Shown here one piece after another: positions 6,737 to 10,495 of a DNA stretch of 10,495 nucleotides. Positions within the stretch are counted from its first letter, which is position 1; every line of letters begins with the position of its first letter. The DNA is taken from assembly GCA_964393875.1 (NCBI GenBank), contig CAYMUZ010000227.1:1-10495 (forward strand), given 5' to 3'. A program made the translations under genes and the position numbers. Under the pieces are notes generated by a model that worked only from the letters and a program-made list of their open reading frames with translations, was not told the origin of the DNA and ran no database searches. This DNA comes from JAHFHB01 sp964393875 (GTDB lineage: Bacteria; Omnitrophota; Omnitrophia; Omnitrophales; Aquincolibacteriaceae).

Positions 6737-7319
6737 CCCGATTCAACGATTCCTCAACTATCGCGGCATACGGCTCGTCCAGCTTTAAAAACTCACGGTA
6801 TTTTTTCTGTTTTTCAGCTGAGTCGCTACCCATTTGGCCATAGCAAAGGTTAGGGCTCACCAACTCATCTGGACTGCCCAAAGCATAATACCGAGCGCTT
6901 GAGTATTCATACTGCTCCGCCGCAATTACCATCCCAGCCTTCACCGGATTTCTCTCAATATACCGCCCGCATTGCAGGTAATAGCTGTCCTCCGAAATCC
7001 GAGGGCTACGAAAACGTCCTTGATATAAGTGCCCCACAAACCGGTATTTCTTTTTGTAATGTCTTGTGTAACTTAGCTGGACCCCATGCATGAACTTGCA
7101 TAACAGTCCCGCTAAGCCCGCTCGAACCAAAATATGCACGTGGTTGCTCATCAAGCAGTAATGAAAAACCTCCACACTAAAACGATTTTTCATTGCATAC
7201 AAAAGCGCGTGGTAGTGTTTAAAATCATCTGCATCTAAAAATAGCTTCTGCCGGTTATTTCCACGGCTGTAAACATGATAAATTCCACCATCCATCAGCT
7301 CTCGCGGTTTTCTAGGCAT
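6732..7319 (-). CDS. REP-associated tyrosine transposase (RAYT, IS200-like Y1 family)
   Basis: The 195-residue protein starts MPRKPRELMDGGIYHVYSRG, the usual opening of RAYT/Y1_Tnp proteins. It carries the HUH metal-binding motif in SNHVHILV (58-65; H60 and H62), then HLYQGRFRS (97-105) and YYLQCGRYIERNPVKAG (113-129), in which Y113, Y114 or Y120 is the likely nucleophile. These enzymes cut and rejoin single-stranded DNA at REP hairpins and are usually domesticated, single-copy genes. ATG 7319 is chosen because GGAGG (7328-7332) lies 8 nt ahead; an open extension to 7385 has no such site. The Shine-Dalgarno is inside a hairpin. Inverted repeats lie at both sides. It is read toward hicBA. All motif residues seem intact, so the enzyme may be active. 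Confidence 0.9.
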   Translation of the reverse strand: MPRKPRELMDGGIYHVYSRGNNRQKLFLDADDFKHYHALLYAMKNRFSVEVFHYCLMSNHVHILVRAGLAGLLCKFMHGVQLSYTRHYKKKYRFVGHLYQGRFRSPRISEDSYYLQCGRYIERNPVKAGMVIAAEQYEYSSARYYALGSPDELVSPNLCYGQMGSDSAEKQKKYREFLKLDEPYAAIVEESLNRV

Positions 7320-7324
7320 AAAAA

Positions 7325-7358
7325 TACCCTCCTTCGTTGTGATCAACGTTAGAGGGTA
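7325..7358 (-). promoter_or_regulatory. Hairpin sequestering the transposase Shine-Dalgarno
   Basis: TACCCTC (7325-7331) pairs with GAGGGTA (7352-7358), and CGTTG (7335-7339) with CAACG (7344-7348), separated by a symmetric 3x3 internal loop and capped by TGAT. In the minus-strand mRNA the outer stem contains the GGAGGG Shine-Dalgarno of the transposase, so the ribosome site would be buried. A Shine-Dalgarno-blocking stem is the documented way that IS200 keeps its transposase low; its presence here is read directly, its effect is inferred. Confidence 0.6.
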
Positions 7359-7393
7359 AATCGTGCTTGCTGATGAGTCTCCCATTCAGCATC

Positions 7394-7416
7394 AATCCCA
7401 ACACGGGATTTTTTTT
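7394..7416 (+). terminator. Intrinsic terminator on the plus strand, antisense to the transposase
   Basis: Stem AATCCC (7394-7399) and GGGATT (7405-7410), loop AACAC, followed by an 8-T run (7409-7416). The T-run is on the plus strand, so it would stop transcripts entering from the transposase side toward 7500, opposite to every gene nearby. There is no plus-strand gene to end here. It may shield against antisense reading or be part of the element's end. The rest of 7359-7514 shows no gene. Confidence 0.55.
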
Positions 7417-7508
7417 CGGCTTTTGCGCAGAATGATCAAATCAATCTGCAACCCTTTGCTAGTACATCGGCAGTTTAAACTAATTCACTCCCATCATCCA
7501 GCTCCTTT

Positions 7509-7536
7509 TGAACCTGGCACCCCTGGTACCGGTACC
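7509..7536. repeat. Right inverted repeat of the RAYT unit, with perfect 12-bp palindrome
   Basis: TGGCAC-C-CCTGGTACCGGTAC (7515-7535) is the inverted counterpart of 6709-6729. The 12-mer GGTACCGGTACC at 7525-7536 is a perfect palindrome. Outside the core, TTTTGAACC (7507-7514) continues the similarity toward the left copy. It lies upstream of the transposase and 39 bp from the end of the hydrolase gene at 7575. Confidence 0.65.
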
Positions 7537-7554
7537 TCTGCCTGCCTCTGCCTG
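7535..7554. repeat. Tandem 10-bp direct repeat CCTCTGCCTG x2
   Basis: Two exact head-to-tail copies of CCTCTGCCTG lie at 7535-7544 and 7545-7554, starting inside the last two bases of the palindrome. The origin is probably slippage or a scar at the border of the RAYT unit; no function is implied. Confidence 0.5.
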
Positions 7555-7574
7555 TTGCTAGGCGGGGTAGCGAG

Positions 7575-8372
7575 CTAGGTCGCCGGCGTAACAGATGGTT
7601 TTTCATTAAGCTCAATATCCTGAATCCACTCGAAGATTCGCTTGTTCCATTCCGGGCGGTGCTCATGGCCGGCATGTTCATAGCTATGGAACTGCGCCTG
7701 AACACCGTGGGCCAGCAGGAATTCCAACCCGTTCAAAACAGTTTCGTATAACTCCGCGTCCTGCATGCCATGCACGTAAAGCAATGGCGGCAATTTTTTA
7801 TAGTCCTTGATTTTTTCAAGTTTATTTTCCGTCTGCAGGCACTGATCAAAACCCAGTGATGAAATGATGACGGCGCCGCGCCAGAATTCGGGCCGCTCTA
7901 TGATCAGATGCGTGCCAACGGCGCCGCCCGCAGAAACACCCGCCACGTAAATACGCGCCGGATCAACTGGATATTTCTGAATCAAATCATCCACGAATTC
8001 AAAAAAATGCGCCAGGTAAGCAGACGTCAAAGGCACGGGCCATTCAAGGTCCGGCGCAACAATGATCGTTTTGTGTTTCAGAGCAGTTTTCTGCCATTTC
8101 TCAATGGAATCGCCGCGGGTTTCTCCAACGGCATGCAGCAAAAGCAAGAGGCGGTATTTATCTCCGGGCTTCAACGCCGGGTAAACGGCATCATAATTGA
8201 ATTGACTTTGACCTGCGGGCTGGGGAGGGAGGGCCGGAGCTAGGTCAAATACAAAACTCCCATTCGTAGTCTTGCGATCTGCCGTGCAGGACGAAAGGAG
8301 CAGCCCCAACCCAAGGAGAAGCCCATGGGTGCAACGGCTAATGATGGCTGAAGTTTTTTTTGACAACGGCAA
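7575..8372 (-). CDS. Lipoprotein alpha/beta hydrolase (PHB-depolymerase/carboxylesterase-like)
   Basis: A 265-residue protein with a lipoprotein signal: basic start, h-region GLLLGLGLLL and lipobox LSSC (26-29), so C29 should be lipidated after cleavage. The mature part has LLLLLHAVGE (75-84, oxyanion region), the nucleophile elbow GVSAGG (145-150, S147), a candidate acid D205 in HGMQDAELYE, and a candidate histidine H236 in HAGHEH. This is a complete serine-esterase triad in the usual order. The closest look is the Esterase_PHB/phospholipase-carboxylesterase group; the substrate is unknown, but its neighbours suggest an ester on a surface glycan or lipid. The start is TTG 8372 with GGAG (8379-8382) 6 nt ahead; a second TTG at 8366 is possible and no ATG fits before the signal. 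It overlaps the upstream gene by 35 bp, so it is likely coupled to it. Confidence 0.8.
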   Translation of the reverse strand: MPLSKKTSAIISRCTHGLLLGLGLLLSSCTADRKTTNGSFVFDLAPALPPQPAGQSQFNYDAVYPALKPGDKYRLLLLLHAVGETRGDSIEKWQKTALKHKTIIVAPDLEWPVPLTSAYLAHFFEFVDDLIQKYPVDPARIYVAGVSAGGAVGTHLIIERPEFWRGAVIISSLGFDQCLQTENKLEKIKDYKKLPPLLYVHGMQDAELYETVLNGLEFLLAHGVQAQFHSYEHAGHEHRPEWNKRIFEWIQDIELNEKPSVTPAT

Positions 8373-9726
8373 GGCTGACTCCTAGAAGTAAATAGACAAA
8401 AAAGGATGTGGCAGGGCTTTCCATTAGGAACCCGAAACCAGCATGAATTAGAAATGAAATTGCGGCGCAAAAAAAGGCTAGCCCGAAAAAAAATTTAACG
8501 CGGCTTCTTGTTCTCCATAAGCCCGCGATCATTTCAGCAACATAGGCGAAAAGAAACAAAAAATACAGAAAAGCCCCGCCCCCTTCTTCAGCCAGCACCT
8601 GGAAATAATGGCTGAACGCCCGCAGATGATAGGTTTGTTTTGGCTGGCCACTAACCCAATCCGGATCATAGGCAGCAGATTTTTCTTCGTACCCATTGGT
8701 ACCTATCCCCCACACAGCATGGCCCCGGCACAGCGCTATGCTCAGTTGCATCCCCTTGACATTAGCCATCGAAGAACTCCCCTTTCCGCCTTTTTCCTGT
8801 GACACCGTCAAAGTTTCACGGATCGCCTTCGGCAAATTTCCGGCCCAGGTCCCAAAAACGAGTCCGGCAAAAAGAGTTACTCCTAAAATCAGCGGCGGAA
8901 TTTTTTTTCTGAATTTAGCCAGCAGGCATATCACGAAAATGCTCAGGCTGCATACCAGAGACAAAATGGTCCCGCGCGAAAATAAAAGGAGAATGGCAGA
9001 AAGCAGCACAAAAGCGATAAAGAGATAAAGCACCAGGAAAAAAGGATGCCTCGCGAACGACTCATCGCTCGGCATCAATTTTTCTTTCCGATGCCGCAAA
9101 CGTAAAACATGAACCGTATAGCAGGCCATAGCAAGCGCGGGAAAAAATCCCGCCACCAGCACATCGCCTGCAATATTCACATGCCAGTAGCGTGTAACGC
9201 CATAGTGCTCAAGCCACGGCCATTGATAAAAAAAGGGCCAAAAAAATCCGGTTCTTCCGGTACCTGCTGCTTGATAGCCAGGTTCTCCCCGGAGCAATAA
9301 TGCTGGAATTGCATTTAATGCAACCAAGAAGCTCCCAAAAAAAAGGCTCGAACTGAGCTGGATCAAGCCGCGTTTGCTGCTGCAATAAAGCAAATACGCT
9401 GTGAATACACCAAAATAAAACGACCATAGCACGGCTGCATACAGAAAAAAATGGCTGCCCTCGATAAATCCAACCATGCCCAACAACGCTCTAATCCATT
9501 GAAAAATAAGGACAAACAGAAAGAGTATAAATGCCGGGGAAACATTGTCGCATAGCGATATTTTCTTACGGTTTAGAATGATTAGCCCAGCCACGACGGG
9601 AAATAAAAAAAGCATCCGGGCATGGATTTGCCGCGGATCATTTTCGCAGCCAATCAATAAGAAAAAAGAAAGCGCCAGGACAATTAGCGCTCGATGAAGC
9701 AGGCTTAAGAAAGAAGGTGCCTCCAT
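8338..9726 (-). CDS. Wzy/WaaL-like O-antigen polymerase or ligase membrane protein
   Basis: About 462 residues from ATG 9726, with roughly ten or more hydrophobic segments, the first at residues 11-26. Family marks: LLLFSRGTILSLVCSL (247-261, with R251), a long loop after about residue 300, HAVWGIGTNGYE (336-347) and FSHYFQVLAEEGGGAFLYF (371-389, with H373). These match the SRG.. and H..(f)L..l.E.G......F patterns of the O-antigen ligase/polymerase (Wzy_C) superfamily, which joins lipid-linked glycans outside the inner membrane. Ligase and polymerase cannot be told apart from sequence. The frame is open upstream to 9879, but that part overlaps the preceding gene in another frame; ATG 9726 lies just before the first helix. 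No clear Shine-Dalgarno is present; coupling to the gene ending at 9746 is likely. Confidence 0.8.
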   Translation of the reverse strand: MEAPSFLSLLHRALIVLALSFFLLIGCENDPRQIHARMLFLFPVVAGLIILNRKKISLCDNVSPAFILFLFVLIFQWIRALLGMVGFIEGSHFFLYAAVLWSFYFGVFTAYLLYCSSKRGLIQLSSSLFFGSFLVALNAIPALLLRGEPGYQAAGTGRTGFFWPFFYQWPWLEHYGVTRYWHVNIAGDVLVAGFFPALAMACYTVHVLRLRHRKEKLMPSDESFARHPFFLVLYLFIAFVLLSAILLLFSRGTILSLVCSLSIFVICLLAKFRKKIPPLILGVTLFAGLVFGTWAGNLPKAIRETLTVSQEKGGKGSSSMANVKGMQLSIALCRGHAVWGIGTNGYEEKSAAYDPDWVSGQPKQTYHLRAFSHYFQVLAEEGGGAFLYFLFLFAYVAEMIAGLWRTRSRVKFFFGLAFFCAAISFLIHAGFGFLMESPATSFFVYLLLGVSLAVVKKNFSHH

Positions 9727-9745
9727 GGACCGCTGCAAAATTGCG

Positions 9746-10495
9746 TTAAGCGGAGGCACAATTGGTGGCTGCATTTGCCGGGGTGCATGCGGCACCACTT
9801 GTAACACAGGTCGAATAACCACAGTTGGGTCCTGTGCAAGTTGGAGTCGCGCTGTTTGTCTTACATAATTCAGACACACAGCTATGCCAATCCGGGCAAT
9901 TGCTGAAGGAACTGCAATGGCAGCAATAGGCAGTATAAATAGTGGCGCGCGATGGATCCACTAGCGTATAACCGCCGCCCGAACATTTATATCCGTATTG
10001 ATCTGGATGAGAAGCAGCCAAGCTGCACTGATTGGAAGCAGCACCCGTGCACAGAGACGCGTCAGCACGAATGGACGCGGCTCCGACACAGTAATCCGTG
10101 CTCGCCACTTCCAGCGTAGCGGCAGCGCACTGATAACATGGCCCAGGGCCACTTGTCGGCGATACTGACTTTTGACAGCCAGTAACCGGGCATGCTACCG
10201 GCGGGCCGCCTCCGGGACAAACAGTTTCAAGCTTACAAGCCGCATCGCAACCGTCCCCGTTGACAACATTCCCGTCATCGCACGCCTCGGGGACCTGAAC
10301 GATCCCGTCTCCGCAGACTTCTAATGCGCACACAGCGCTACAACCATCACCATCAACCACATTCCCATCATCGCACGCCTCGGGGGCCTGAACGATTCCG
10401 TCGCCGCAGACTTCTAATGTGCACACAGCGCTACAACCATCGCCATCAACCACATTCCCATCATCGCACGCCTCCGGGGCCTGAACGATTCCGTC
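9746..10495 (-). CDS. Cysteine-rich protein with DUF4215 repeats, C-terminal part
   Basis: The visible 249 residues are the C-terminal end; the start lies past the right edge, so any signal peptide is unseen. Three DUF4215 (Myxococcus cysteine-rich) repeats come first, each 31 residues of the form CGDGIVQ.PEACDDGN....GDGC...C. The third varies to NGDGCDAACKLETVC. A cysteine-rich tail follows, with many Cys spaced in small loops (YQC, DYC, SLC, NQC, KC, YCCHC, NC, HSC, ELC) and no membrane anchor or sorting motif at the end. The protein is expected to be secreted and disulfide-bonded. DUF4215 occurs in surface proteins of myxobacteria and many uncultivated lineages, function unknown. It stops 19 bp before the polymerase gene, on the same strand. 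Confidence 0.8.
   Translation of the reverse strand, partial: DGIVQAPEACDDGNVVDGDGCSAVCTLEVCGDGIVQAPEACDDGNVVDGDGCSAVCALEVCGDGIVQVPEACDDGNVVNGDGCDAACKLETVCPGGGPPVACPVTGCQKSVSPTSGPGPCYQCAAATLEVASTDYCVGAASIRADASLCTGAASNQCSLAASHPDQYGYKCSGGGYTLVDPSRATIYTAYCCHCSSFSNCPDWHSCVSELCKTNSATPTCTGPNCGYSTCVTSGAACTPANAATNCASA
10217..10495. repeat. 93-bp tandem repeats encoding the DUF4215 units
   Basis: Equivalent points of the unit (end of the CCGTC block) occur at 10309, 10402 and 10495, giving an exact 93-bp period, 31 codons. The two right-hand copies differ at only a few bases; the leftmost is more diverged. The array continues past the edge, so the copy number is not known. Near-identity points to recent duplication and possible copy-number change without frame loss. 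Confidence 0.8.

Noticed and set aside
7325..7416. The hairpins upstream of the transposase as an omega RNA or CRISPR-like guide.
   Set aside because: There is no TnpB/IscB gene and no repeat-spacer periodicity; Shine-Dalgarno blocking and termination explain the structures.
7363..7578. A plus-strand open frame across the RAYT right flank.
   Set aside because: It runs through the terminator, inverted repeat and tandem 10-mers, has no good ribosome site and no recognisable domain.
1..10495. tRNA, rRNA or CRISPR array.
   Set aside because: I saw no cloverleaf with a GTTCRA-type T-arm, no rRNA signature and no regularly spaced direct repeats other than the in-frame DUF4215 units.

Overview
The window comes from an uncultivated-looking, free-living bacterium with an envelope glycan locus. 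Overall composition is moderate in GC, and the gene families (HTTM membrane protein, GT-C glycosyltransferases, DUF4215 cysteine-rich repeats, RAYT transposase, HicBA) are typical of deltaproteobacterial or Myxococcota-like lineages and of candidate phyla such as Omnitrophota. No rRNA or housekeeping marker is present, so the phylum is an inference and stays open.

Layout. Positions 1-515 (minus) hold the N-terminal part of an HTTM-domain membrane protein that runs off the left edge. Divergently, 672-1268 (plus) encodes a membrane-anchored protein with a levanase/SacC-type beta-sandwich domain, overlapping by 26 bp a GT39/PMT-like polytopic glycosyltransferase (1243-2760). Tail to tail with it, only 9 bp away, is a DUF2723 GT-C family membrane protein (2770-4827, minus) whose C-terminus carries a second copy of the same SacC-type domain. 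From 4868 to about 7536 lies an accessory block, all on the minus strand: an AAA_14/DUF4143 ATPase preceded by two AT-rich inverted repeats, a small HicBA toxin-antitoxin pair, and a REP-associated tyrosine transposase (RAYT) bracketed by inverted GGTACCGGTACC-containing repeats. The last part (7575-10495, minus) reads as one transcription unit: a secreted cysteine-rich DUF4215-repeat protein (cut by the right edge), a Wzy/WaaL-like O-antigen polymerase or ligase, and a lipoprotein alpha/beta hydrolase whose TTG start overlaps the previous gene.

How it may work together. The non-mobile genes point to transfer of lipid-linked sugars onto surface molecules at the outer face of the inner membrane: two GT-C enzymes, each linked to the same putative sugar-binding module (one by fusion, one by translational coupling), and a Wzy/WaaL-like protein next to a periplasmic lipoprotein esterase. 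The accessory block looks inserted into this locus. The most notable points are the repeated SacC-type module in two architectures; the RAYT unit with near-perfect inverted ends and a hairpin that buries its Shine-Dalgarno sequence, recalling IS200; and the perfect 14-bp inverted repeat in front of the ATPase.
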